Assembly (NCBI RefSeq): GCF_029227915.1
Contig: NC_079875.1
Location: 11,469,001-11,533,000 of the forward strand
Source of the DNA: Hydractinia symbiolongicarpus
Taxonomy: Eukaryota > Cnidaria > Hydrozoa > Anthoathecata > Hydractiniidae
Length of the DNA stretch: 64,000 nucleotides
Direction: 5' to 3'
The stretch's first letter is position 1. Each line of letters opens with the position of its first letter. This document shows, one piece after another, positions 34,750 to 45,939 of the stretch. The position numbers and the translations under genes were made by a program. Under the pieces are notes generated by a model, which had not been told where the DNA came from, ran no database searches, and saw nothing but the letters and a program-made list of their open reading frames with translations.

Positions 34750-35802
34750 ATGAAAATTCATGCAATCAATCTGTTGTACCTGTTTATGTTTAATTTAAAT
34801 ATCATTACCACAACTCAGAAATTGGATTGGACATGTTTTCTTAATAAAAACCACACCATTATTTTAAATATCAAGATACCTACTGCAAAAAACTCAAATT
34901 TATGCAACAATCACAAATCTCAGAACTGCATAGAGCTTGCTTACAGAAAACATAGGAAAAGAAGGTGGCACCAGGTGCAGCACTGCCATATACACAAAGT
35001 TAAATATGCACAATGCGAAATGAAAAGCTGGTCCACAAATCATGGAATGTACACTATGAGAATAAAAATTAACAACATTAACAAAACACAAACATATCAC
35101 AAAAAATGGATACATATGTATTCTTTTTCAAACTGCATAACAAAAGCTGTAAAAACGTTCAAAATTATTAATATCAGTCACAACAAAGTACGTCTAAACT
35201 GGAAGAACTCAATACATACTAAATACAAAGACCAGTATATTATCATTAGGGAAGGAAGTGTTGTGCACATGCCATATAAAGTAGCATCCGAGAGGAGCTG
35301 CAGAAATGGTAACTGTACAAGAGAACTTATCCTTCAAGAATGTACAAGATACAGAGTGTGCATCGACACAATGATGGCAGATAAAAATATATCTAAATGC
35401 GAAAACATTACAACACCCTGTAAGAATCACCATGCAGTATTAAAAAATTCCCCCACTGTATCCAACAATCAAACTGCAATTATTTTAACCACAAGTGTAT
35501 TTTTAATATGTGTTGGAGTTATGATTTTTTTATTGAAATATAAAAAACTAAAATTAGAACAACAGCAACAACAACGACAAAAGCAACAACAACAACAACC
35601 GGAACAACAACAACAACAACAACAGGAACAACAAACACAATACATCTACGGACTAATTGTACATGAAGATGAGCTACTCTCACCACGAAAACAACCAGAA
35701 CCAGTTTACTGGGAAATAGAAGAATTGAATGGTTATGCTGATATTACTGAGTTGTCAGCTCTGCATCGGTACGAAAATACAAAAAACATGAAGTTTTTCT
35801 AA
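34750..35802 (+). CDS. Type I membrane protein with polyQ and tyrosine signalling motifs, intronless
   Basis: 350 residues in one frame. I chose the internal ATG (37 codons inside the longest frame) because it starts a hydrophobic signal peptide (residues 1-22, INLLYLFMFNL). The ectodomain (23-241) has seven N-glycosylation sequons and many Cys; residues 134-222 look like a fibronectin-III or cytokine-receptor-type fold (VRLNWKNS, CTRYRVCID). One membrane helix spans 242-263, followed by KYKKLK. A Gln-rich tract covers 271-297. The tail has Y300-GLI, Y320-WEI, Y329-ADI and Y341-EN. The Y320/Y329 pair resembles an ITAM but with a five-residue gap where six to twelve is usual. YEN fits a Grb2-SH2 site. 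No homologue recognised; the receptor role is inferred from architecture. Confidence 0.75.
   Translation: MKIHAINLLYLFMFNLNIITTTQKLDWTCFLNKNHTIILNIKIPTAKNSNLCNNHKSQNCIELAYRKHRKRRWHQVQHCHIHKVKYAQCEMKSWSTNHGMYTMRIKINNINKTQTYHKKWIHMYSFSNCITKAVKTFKIINISHNKVRLNWKNSIHTKYKDQYIIIREGSVVHMPYKVASERSCRNGNCTRELILQECTRYRVCIDTMMADKNISKCENITTPCKNHHAVLKNSPTVSNNQTAIILTTSVFLICVGVMIFLLKYKKLKLEQQQQQRQKQQQQQPEQQQQQQQEQQTQYIYGLIVHEDELLSPRKQPEPVYWEIEELNGYADITELSALHRYENTKNMKFF
35558..35640 (+). repeat. CAA-rich trinucleotide repeat (coding polyQ)
   Basis: Imperfect CAA/CAG runs encode the cytoplasmic Gln-rich tract of the receptor-like gene, likely variable between alleles. Confidence 0.85.
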
Positions 35803-35828
35803 GTAATTGTTTTATTTATAATTGTGAA

Positions 35829-35842
35829 AAATAAAAATAAAA
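35829..35842 (+). promoter_or_regulatory. Polyadenylation signals of the receptor-like gene
   Basis: Overlapping AAATAAAAATAAA within 40 bases of the stop codon. Confidence 0.55.
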
Positions 35843-35849
35843 ATACACA

Positions 35850-37030
35850 AACATCTTTTTTAATATTTAACTTCAACAGGTTTTTACAGCTTGCTAAATT
35901 AAAAAAACCTTTTTCAATAATAAATGTTTATCAGTACAGAATCATTTAATTACAAATTTTCACACATGTTTACTAACAAAATTTAAAAAACACCTTAGTA
36001 TACTTGTTTAAGGTTTTTTTTAATTAATACTGTAATATTAATAGCTAAAGCATTTTGCTATACCTTAATTTACGATTTAAAAACCCCATCTTCCTTCTCT
36101 TTTAAACGATTATGTCTATTAACATATATTTAAGAGACTACCTTTGGTTGAATTACAAGCCTATGTCCCATTTTTCAAAATAATCACAATTGAATAAGCA
36201 TCCACCATCAAAATATAATAAAAGTAAGCCTAAAACGACTTCTATAATTAAATGATCCCAGATAAATTTTATAAGAAAATTAATTAAAAAATAGTTTGAT
36301 GGCCTACAACGAGGGACATAAATTAGTGAAAAGGGGGACGAAATTGCAACGTTTATAACCACAACAAAGCATTAAGAAAGGCGTTTATATATAAGTAGAT
36401 ATTACTTGTAAAGAAACGGCTTCCTTGATGCTTTAGTTCACCAATTTTTAGACCTCTCTGGGCTGTGGAGCAGATCATTCTGTGATACAGGAATTGTGGA
36501 AAGCACAAAGAGCACAGAATGGGACTAGCAGAATTAGGCCTTAGGATATTTTGTAAAATCCGATTAGAGTGTTAATTTTTGCTGACATCAGCACGACTCT
36601 TTTTTCAGAAATTAATGGAAACTGATGTGGATTATTCTGTAATCATGGCGTGTTAGAGAGTACAACTAGTAATTTTGCAGATACAGAATCGCATTTCCGC
36701 CGACAACCAATTATTAGCAAGTCTATAATTTATGCAAACTTTAAAAAATGTCCTAAATCTTTGTCCCCAATAATTTTAAAACGTTTTTGAAAAATGTGTA
36801 ATTGTTTATCCCATTAATAGCTGAACCGGAAATCACTTTGTTGATGTCAGAAACAACAGTCAAATTGGAAAAAAAGTTTTTAGTGTTGTAGTAAGTGTTG
36901 GAAATTACTTTCTTAAGACAATGTTTTGATATCAAATATCACAAGTAGTTATAGTTTCAAAGGGAGGATTTAAATTTCATTTTCAGGATTAAACAGTAAT
37001 ATTAGGAAGTAATATGTAATCTTGCAGTTG
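35850..37030. other. Gene-free AT-rich stretch
   Basis: No supported exon or repeat. Confidence 0.35.
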
Positions 37031-38280
37031 CTGTAAGAAGAAAGAAAGTCAAATTGTTAGCTATATATATTTCACTAGTCGGTAGCCATGGAGAACTCCA
37101 CGGCCATGTCTGTCGCATATAATCCGAGTAATTAAGATTTCTGTATTTCTAGCACGAGGTAGCAATCAAGCTACCATCTTGAACGTTCAAAAAAGGCAGC
37201 AAAAACTCTTTGCTTGCGTTGCTGACGCAAGCGAGAAATGTTTTTGCTGCCATTTTTCTGTTACGTCGTTAAAAATCAACCATAAGGTGCTTTTTTTAAA
37301 TCAAGCTAGATTTTGTGAGGAAAAAGAGGAGAGATGTTAGCACCCCTTCCCCTTTCTTGCGGCTTTGTACAGGTCCAGCCCGAATAGGGTTAATTGTCAA
37401 CAGTACACAAATTTCATAACATTGGCTTTTAATTTTTTAACTAATATAATTCTTACGTATCTTTTCAATATTCTTTTTCTGAAAGTTTCGTGTTAAATCC
37501 ATTGTCTCAATTAGCATCAGTATTTTTGTTAATTTAATGTCATAAATGTTTCTCCCTGACTTGAATTCAGATATCGATATTGTAGTATGCTGCAGGAAGG
37601 ATCATTTTGAGAAAAAACTCTGGATTTTGTGTACCGCCAAAATTGAAGAGCCTCTTTTTAAATTTAAAAGCCGTATTCGGGCTCAAAACTTGCCACCGTG
37701 TTTAAGTAGTACCGAAATAAAAAGCTTAAATCGTCGCCTAGTTACCTCTAGCCACAAGCAGAGATTTTCTAAAATTAGCAAACCTTAAAGTTAGCTGAGG
37801 CAGTTAAAGTTAACGTGGTTGAAGTGCATCTAAGGAGAGTTAATCTCCTGGGAAGGTCTGAGGCAAAATCCATGTAATTATTATCGTGAAGATTATCTAT
37901 CTGGTTGATAGAGTGGTCTTCAAGCGCTACAGACGTACAGTAAAAGATATGTTTCGTTCTAGGAACATTGATACTTGTCTGTGAGAGCTTCAGAATGGTC
38001 CATGGTTGGCAACTTGAGTGCGATTGATGCAACAGTGTTCTGACAACACTGAAACTCAATTCAGACTACTCTCAACCACCAGTTTTGGAAATTTAATCAT
38101 TTTATTTTATAACGGAGAGAGTAAAACAAAACAAAAGTAAAGAGAGTGGCACTTAGTAAACTAAAGATACCTAGTCAGCCATGGAGAACAACCGTAAGAT
38201 AGAAAAAGTGATCGTGTCTGTCGCATATATTTCGAGAATTTTCAATTCGTGTATTTCTAGCACGAGGTAGCTAGTAACTT
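37030..38280. repeat. Third copy of the exon-like repeat family
   Basis: Starts with GTAAGAAGAAAGAAAGTCAA at 37034 (as at 32541). It continues through TTCGTGTTAAATCC and GGATTTTGTGTACCGCCAAA, then the exon-like segment (minus 38059-37775). It ends with a second partial GTCTGTCGCATATATTTCGAG module. Near 37220 it contains GCTTGCGT-TGCTG-ACGCAAGC, a perfect 8-bp hairpin replacing a TGACGTCA-type site of copy 1. Confidence 0.85.
37775..38059 (-). pseudogene. Exon-like segment of the repeat family, copy 3 (open)
   Basis: A 94-codon open frame aligned end to end with copy 1 (32113-32400), including TSINVPRTKHIFYC and DLPRRLTLLRCTSTTLTL. It is bounded by GAGTTTCAG acceptor-like sequence and a GT after AACTTTAAG. 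Function unknown. Confidence 0.45.
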
Positions 38281-38284
38281 TTCC

Positions 38285-41200
38285 AACGCCCCTATGTTCA
38301 CTGGGAGTTAATTTTGAGTTAATTGTTTTTCAGGAAATAAAAAAATCTTTCACAATGTCTACATAGATCTTTGCGTTGTGACAGTTTTAAAATATGGTGA
38401 CACTTCTATAAACAGATGTATTTTTATATCGCAACGTCATTAAAAGTATTATGAGTTTGGAAAATATTAAGAATGTTGTTTACATTTTTAACTGGTGACA
38501 TTAATTACGTTTACACTCACTTGTTTACAAAATATAGAATTTAAACTCCCACGCACAGGAGGTAATATTGTTGGTTTGGTGACTTGCGTACAGGATGAGA
38601 GGGCAAATAATCAAAAAAATTAAAATGATGGTCAATAATCTGTAAGAGCGACGAATGACGCTTTTTATTGAAATCAATATTGTCAAGGATCTCTCCTGCA
38701 CAGTATCCATAAAAATACTTGTCTTGTTAAAATAAATAAATTAAATCAATTCTTCAACTGAAAGACCTTTAAGAAATAGACACTTTTAAAATACAAGAAT
38801 TCCAAATTGTTGATCAGTGTTTTTATTTTTATTTTTTGACATGTTTGCTGGTGAAATGTTAGCCAAAACAAATGATTTTAACCCCTTTATGTGCCATTTT
38901 ACCTAAAATGCATATCTGATGGTATCAAGAGTATGGGTGTGCGGGCTTTTGTACTTTAATGAAAATACACGACTTCCCGGAAATAAGAGGAATAAAGCAA
39001 ATAAATTACAACACGCTTAAAAATGTGATTTTGGAACATGCGAGTTCTTCACATTCTTTCTTTCAGTGTAGGTCTAGTTTAACAAGAATTTAATAAAGAT
39101 CTGAGAAGTTAAAGCTTTGTTGGGGATTTTAAAACATTAAATGACAAATTTTTGCGTAGCCACGATAGCAAGAATAAGTTTAAAAAAAAATAAAAAAATT
39201 GTTTGTTGTTTTATATTTCGGCTTTTTTTTCATCTTTTCTGTGAAAAATGTACATTTTTTTATTTAAAATCTAATAATTTATGAAATTTAGGCTTTCCAA
39301 TGACATAAAAGATTTGGGCATTTCCACAAATTGTAGAAACAAGGCTAAAAAAAATACTGTTGCTAGTATGGTAACGGCCTACGAGATGGGATGTAAATTA
39401 AAGTCACCTCTAAAAATGGCTATCCCATTCAGGCTATAAAGACCTACCATCCCAATTTTTTAAAGTAGGTTTTGAATTAGCTAGACCGTTTAAAATTCTT
39501 CTTTTTGTTTCAACTTGAGTATTCTTTACTTCTCCACAAAAACATCTTGATGTATTCTCAGCAAATTCTTAGAAAGAGTGAAAGATCTGAAAATTCACAC
39601 TAGTGTAAAAGTCAACCCTAGGGTGCTGTTGTTAATTCAACTGGCAGATAGACAGCTAGATTGTGTAAGGAAAAAATACTTCAATTAAAACCTGAGAAAA
39701 GACTTTTTTACATCATGAATAGAAAACGAGTTTATATGAGTTTATATAAAAAAAACTAAACTTTCACAATCCAAATTTTCAATAAAAAAGAAAATAAAGC
39801 AAAAATTTCCAATTGAGCACATTCTTAGGATATTTTTAACGTTTTGTCTAATTACATCTTGAATTTTATTATATAGTATATATTTCTATAAAAAAAGTGT
39901 GTAGTCAAAAAATAGTCGGTTAGCAGGTGGTCAGAAAAAAATCAGACAAGAAAATGTTGGTTTCTTTAAATATCCTTATTAAGAATTTCAAAATCAAAAT
40001 TATATTTTAGCCATGTTATAAACTTAAATCGTTGACAAATTTTCTTTTTATTCCAGATTTTATGTCCCACAGCCTTTTTTAAGAATAATCATCCAAATTG
40101 TATTATTCCAATATTTTTCCAATGTGCTAAAAAATAATTCCTTCACCACTTCACGTCGGCCCCTCCCCCTTTCCTTCGGCTTTTTAGAGCCTTAAGAAAG
40201 GTCCAGCTCATATAAGGTTTAATGGTCAACAATATTCTCCCTTGACTTCTTGTGTTTTTTGCTATACTACACTAATACAAAAAGGCTTAATGGACAACTT
40301 TAGTTATAGTCAGCATAACATTATATAATGGGTGAATAAATATGAATTTTTCTCATAAAAGGAATAGCTGTTACTTACTTATGTCTGACTTTGCAATATG
40401 TACACGTATAATAAACTGTCTCGCTTTCATGCACTTAGAATACCTTTCCCTGTTATTCATTTCCGGCCTGGATATTATGCTTAGTCATAGCTGTCATCAT
40501 TGTGAGACTGATGTCTTTGGTTTTTAGCCTAAAATTTGAAGAAATCTGTGTATATTTATTATGGATTCATTACACTGTTCAAATAGCTACTCAATTTTTC
40601 CAATCTAGGTCCCTTTTAGTCCCTAAATATGACATATTTTTACAAAGTTATGTTTTTTACTCTAATAAAAATTAGCTAACCAAAAAAAACAAAAAAACAA
40701 ATTGTATTTGATCTTATATATTTGCGCAATCAAGTTCTATTTTTATTTGGCGTGGAGGAGATGTCAAAAATGACATTTGATTTGTGAAAAACAAAAATTA
40801 AAAAAACAAAAAACAATAACAACTTCCAGCAATGTTGATCAATTAAAATGTTTTTCAAATTATTTATTATTCTTTTTCTAAAAAACTTATATTTTCAAAT
40901 TAAAAAGTTATTTAATTTGATAAGAGGATAGACATTCCTTTTTGCATCAAAACATGTGACAATACGATAAACCGGCTTGTTTTCATAAATCTGTTAACAA
41001 TGTAAAGTTAAACGACGAAAAATGGCAAAATAAACCCAACATATAACGTCAAAACAAGACAAAAAAGCCCGGTAAAATAATAAACAACAACTCGTCTGTT
41101 ATATTCCGAAGTACGTGACTAGCAATATGTCCACTATGTTTGAAGAAAACATTTGTTCAGGAAATTTAATAAAATGTCGAGAAGACAGATCATGTAGGCG

Positions 41201-41480
41201 TAGTGCGTTTAAAAGTTATATTAAAAAGGTTCAGGGAAATATTTTTTTCCGTTTTACTTGAAGCGACGATTTACGCGGCAACTATCCTGAACTTGCTCAA
41301 GTCGTAATAGCTACCCACATTCCGTCGGATCTGAATACCCAAAACGATGATTGAGAGGGTCAACTGTGACACTAAAAGGTGTGAAAAAACAGCGATGATT
41401 TCTTTTCTTTTAATTTTTCAACGAGAGCGTATGCATATCATTTTGTCGCTCTAGTATTTACAAACTACGAAGATTCGCAA
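38285..41480. other. Gene-free AT-rich stretch
   Basis: Many A/T runs and no exon with convincing borders. A CCCCTCCCCCTTTCC...GGCTTT word near 40155 resembles one at 37345, suggesting shared repeat debris. Confidence 0.35.
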
Positions 41481-41482
41481 TC

Positions 41483-41680
41483 ATGACCTTTGCGACAAAT
41501 ACGTTAACATCGTATATTCCGCGCAGTAAACTTTCATTAAAAGACTTAAAATCTGCGACAGTGTTTCATATAAAAATAGTTCGACCAATTTCAGCTATCA
41601 GATCAATCGGAAGAAAACTTTCAGATCTTTCAGCAAGTTTACACAAATCTGCTTTTACTCGCATCCTGAAAAATGATTAA
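41483..41680 (+). CDS. Candidate 65-residue small protein, unknown
   Basis: An isolated frame with varied codon use and less AT bias than its surroundings. It starts ATGACCTTTGCG and ends at TAA. The product is basic and Ser-rich (SLKDLKS, RSIGRKLSDLSASLHK), with no signal peptide or membrane helix. No poly(A) signal close by. It could equally be chance. Confidence 0.28.
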   Translation: MTFATNTLTSYIPRSKLSLKDLKSATVFHIKIVRPISAIRSIGRKLSDLSASLHKSAFTRILKND

Positions 41681-41689
41681 TACCTTACA

Positions 41690-43600
41690 GATCTGTTAAT
41701 GAAGGAGGGAAGTCAAAGTTGAGCATGGCTCACGTACACGTTTTTATATAACCAATGAACAGTTGAGACCTAATGTTGTTAAGATTTTCTCATTTACAAT
41801 CTAAATTTAGGTTACTTTCTGCTTATTTAGCTAGCTGCTTTAAACTCCTAATTCGCACGTGGCTTGTTTGTTAAATTAATGCATCAATCGAAATTTTGGT
41901 TTCAATCAACTTTGCTTTATAAAACCGAAATAATTATTTGAACAAGAAAAGTGTCGGCCATTAGAATTATTGTTATAGTTTTCTTTTCTTTTTCTTTTTT
42001 CTTCTTCTTTTTTCTTCTTTATTTAATATTTTATTTACCTTCACCTAGGCCGTTCTTACTACTTGCTTCGTTTTTAAAAGATTCCAGCTTGTTGCTTATG
42101 AAAAGAAGGGAAAAAATAGCAATGAAGCAAATTTCTGATATTTATTCTTCTCATTATTATTGTTATTATTATTTCTTAATGAAGATACCCACAATATTTA
42201 AGGTAAAAGTTAATCTTACGTCAGTAGATATCAACTAATTTCAGATATTCAGAATTCAAGCGGTAATGACGCTTCAGTGACGCCATTGTACTCCCTCGCT
42301 TACTCACAATTATTTTCATGTAATGTGGTAGTTTCTTTTACATGTGAAGCATTTACCACATTTGACCTTTTAATTAAAATCAATCATTCAATTTGTTGCA
42401 TCCTATTGTTGACTCGTGTGGAAGTATCTTTGCATAGCAAGATTGACACTGCAAAGTAACAACAAGCCAGATAATGTTTATTAAATTTTTTATTAAGATC
42501 TCCCGAAACGTCGCCTACAACACTATCATGTTCAAGAAATGATAAACTTTTAACAGTAATAAGCCAGATAATGTTTGTTAAATTTTTTATTCCAATTCGT
42601 TTTAAAAAAAGATGCCTATAAAAAAGCCTATAAATATCTCCTTAGAAAATTTATTTATAAGGACCGTTTATACGTGTCCAGGAAAAAATTCCTTCGCAAA
42701 CGGAAAAATTTGCAACTAGGAATAAATTAGCAAAAAAGTCTAACCGGAACCTCCTCTATCTAAAATGGTGCATTGTAGAAAATCCTCTCCTTTTAATAGA
42801 TCTCTATCTCTTAAATCCGCCGAAAGATATTTAACACTTCTTACAATTTTAATACTACAAAAAAATTATAAAAAAACCTGGCAAATGACAAAGCGACAAA
42901 ATAGAACATGACGTCAGCAGTATGCGGAAAGAAGGACAGTTGTTTTCAATATGGCGATAAGGGGCTAAGATTGACGTTCTATAATGCGTTAGCATTCAAA
43001 AACGTCAATTTTTAGGCGGGGTCCTTTCAATTTTCACAAGCTGTAAGAATTACTAACACACGCACTTTACCGATATAATCTAGCCTCGATAACCCAAGGT
43101 TTTGTCCTTACGACACAAAATATTGTATCAATGAGTAAAAAACAGCCGCCATGTATGTCTAAAAATAAACGAAAGAATAACAAGCGTTCACACAAAATTT
43201 GCAGCTAAAACATTGTAATTAATCTATTATTATTTTGATTGGACTGACGTCAGCGTTTTAATAGATAAACAATCACGAATGTGATGAGGTGCCCAATTAA
43301 CCATATTCAACGAACGGAAAAAACAATTTTAAGAAACAATAGGAACATGGGCACTAAATAGAAGAACTCGTAACAAGGTTAATTATTCAAATTTTTGTTT
43401 TGTTTTTGTTTATCTAGTCTCCATCGCAGAGTCTGTAATCATACCAAAATGTGCTCTTAGTAGGTCAATCAAATTAAACGATGGAGTGCTTGAATACATT
43501 GATATAAAAAGGTAGTTGTTATTGAGGATTTGTCAGTGTAACCTATTACAAGTCTACAGCATATATATATGGCATAATAAATTATTCACATATATATACA
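41690..43600. other. Gene-free stretch upstream of the GTPase gene
   Basis: AT-rich. A TATATATACATTTATATATATATAAA-like run at about 43560-43617 precedes the GTPase start by roughly 70-130 bases and may serve as its core promoter. Confidence 0.4.
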
Positions 43601-43685
43601 TTTATATATATATAAATTTAAGCATAGCTAACTGAACTATTAAATCAGCCGTGGTACTCACTGAACACGTTTCTATTAAAATCAA

Positions 43686-45770
43686 ATGCACTTAAAAACA
43701 AGAAGACGAAGAGCCAGTTCGGAGATGGAAAAACCAATTGAAAGTCGCGTTTATAGGACAGTAGTGATAGGAGATGGATGTGTTGGAAAATCAGGTAGAT
43801 TTTAAATTTCACTTCTGTTTTGATTTTAGTGCCTGTTGTGCAGGGCACTTGAAAATACAGTTACTTTTTTGACGTTTGTTAATGTTGAGTTCTTCAACTT
43901 GTTGATATCAGCTTTTGCTTATGCAGCAACTGATGGTGAATGGTGAATAAGAGCAAAAGCTGTTGATATCATCAGTAAAGTATACAGAAACTGCGAATCG
44001 AAAAAACAGTTTATTCATTTTCGATACAAACAAAAGTGGTTGTTTTTGAGAATAATTTCTTAACCACGTAAAAGTCAAACCCATAAAAAATTCAATGTGT
44101 TTCTGTTTTTTTCAAAATAGGTTTTCTTTCTAATTGATTATTAATAATTCATATGTTATTCTTTCTTTTTCTTTTCAATATTATACATATTTAAATACAA
44201 ATGAGCGCCAAAAAAAGAAAAACAACCCATTTCCTTGTCTGACTCAACTTTCTCAGATATCCTCTACTCGGATTTGTTTTGTTGTTTTTTTTACATTCTG
44301 ATTCAATTTGACGTGACGTCACAAACAAACAAAAAACCGTTATCCACAAATCACTTGACCGAACAAGGTCGTAAAAATACTTTATTTAAGTGCATGTATT
44401 TACAAAATCAACTGTAAAAACGTTCACACGATTCATCACCAATTAAACGTCGTGCTTTGTAAGGGCAAAAAAAAATTCCCAGCCCACTTGAAAAGACAAT
44501 GTTTACTCTCGGAGTCTAAATAACAATTTTGATGTTTCTTCGTTTTACGCATATATAAGACATGAGAAAACTTGACAAGCAATTTGTGTTTAAACTTACT
44601 TCAAAATTTATTTTATTGTACACATAATTGAGTCATCAATCAAAAGGACGTTACTATGAATAGCGTGACAAAAAATGGAAGGTAAGAAAACACAAACAAA
44701 GCAGATTGATTCTAAAGCATCCAGCCGACAAAACTGTATAAAAGTTTAAGTAGGAAACATTTGGAAAGCTTCAGGAAGATCATAAAGCCCACGAATAGAT
44801 ATAACTTCTTCCCGTTATTTTCAATCTGCTTTTTTCTTTTATTTATATCGTATTATTTTCTTTGTTTAGCGCTGACAATACAGTATGTGAGTAATATCTT
44901 TCTGGATTTCCACGACCCAACGATAGAAGATGCTTACCAGAAACAAACAGTGATCGATAACAATGTTGCTGTTGTGGACATATTGGATACAGCTGCACAG
45001 GTAAACAAATAAATAAATAAATAAATAAACAAAAAACAAAAAAGAAACAAACAAAACATGCAATTCCTACTCTTTTTTGATTAATTATTTTGCTCACAAA
45101 GGTGGAAATAAACATACTGTTATTATGCACTATTGAAGAACCTTTGTTTCGTTGTTGTACAATCATATCTAAAACATCGATAATATTATTGAAAAGACAA
45201 ATCTCTGTCAATTTCTTAAAATCAGATATTCTCTACTTGAATTTTTTTTTTTTTTTTTTACATTTAGACTCAAATTGATTTAAACTTAATTCTCAATAAT
45301 ACTAATATTTACATTTCTTTCTCCTTTATTAGGATGAACTACAGACCACATTAAAAGAACAATGTCTGACGCATGGTGAAGGATACATCGGTGTCTATTC
45401 CATAGACGATGAAAAGAGCTATCAAAACTTACGCAAACATTTATTAGAACTAAAAAGAATTAGAAATACTGATCGAGTTCCAATAGTTATCGTTGGTAAC
45501 AAATTAGACTTATTTCAAGACCGTCAGGTATCTACAATGGAGGGTGTAGCGCTCGCCCGTGAATTTGACTGTCCATTTTATGAGACATCAGCAGCAAACA
45601 GAATAAATGTTGAAGATGTTTTTAACGGTGTTATCAGACAAATAAGAAGAGCTAGTGAAGAGATCGATCAATCTGAAGAATTAAATAAAAAACCGAAATT
45701 AAAAAGGTTTAAAACATTTATGAGTAAGAAGTTCTATGGAAGTTTAACGAGACTTCCTCAATCGTTATAA
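43686..45770 (+). CDS. RIT1: Rit/Ric-type Ras-like GTPase, three exons, 225 residues
   Basis: Exons 43686-43794, 44870-45000 and 45333-45770 join in frame (226 codons with stop). G1 is GDGCVGKS (29-36). The switch I region carries HDPTIEDAY, the effector sequence that marks the Rit/Ric subfamily. G4 is NKLD (136-139) and G5 is ETSA (164-167). As in Rit there is no CAAX box; the C-terminus is basic ([15 protein letters not shown]), consistent with membrane binding by charge. Oddity: the G3 motif is DTAAQ, so the glycine matching Ras Gly60 is Ala79. The neighbouring switch II residues also differ (DELQTT). The gene is otherwise intact. Rit proteins signal to MAP kinase and stress pathways in other animals. 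The exact start (Met1 or Met14) is uncertain. Confidence 0.9.
43902..43970 (+). repeat. Imperfect hairpin in GTPase intron 1
   Basis: GATATCAGCTTTTGCTTAT faces AATAAGAGCAAAAGCTGTTGATATC across about 25 bases. Confidence 0.75.
45004..45058 (+). repeat. (AAAT)n/(AAAC)n microsatellite at the 5' end of GTPase intron 2
   Basis: AAAT units followed by AAAC/AAAG runs, starting within the donor region GTAAAC. Confidence 0.85.
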
Positions 45771-45928
45771 CGATCAGATGAGAGTTCGTTCTATCACGAC
45801 ATGTGTTCATTCAACATGCTATTTCTTCTCTACACAGTACTTTCATCAATTTTTAAGATGGTATACTTTGAAGAATTTATAAGCCCTATTTATTTATTGC
45901 CTTTTTGTACCTATTTGTAAATATGTTG

Positions 45929-45934
45929 AATAAA
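45929..45934 (+). promoter_or_regulatory. Polyadenylation signal of the GTPase gene
   Basis: AATAAA 159 bases after the stop codon. Confidence 0.6.
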
Positions 45935-45939
45935 AATAG

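Noticed and set aside
44843-45211. 122-codon minus-strand frame
   Set aside because: It is the shadow of GTPase exon 2 and a microsatellite in intron 2.
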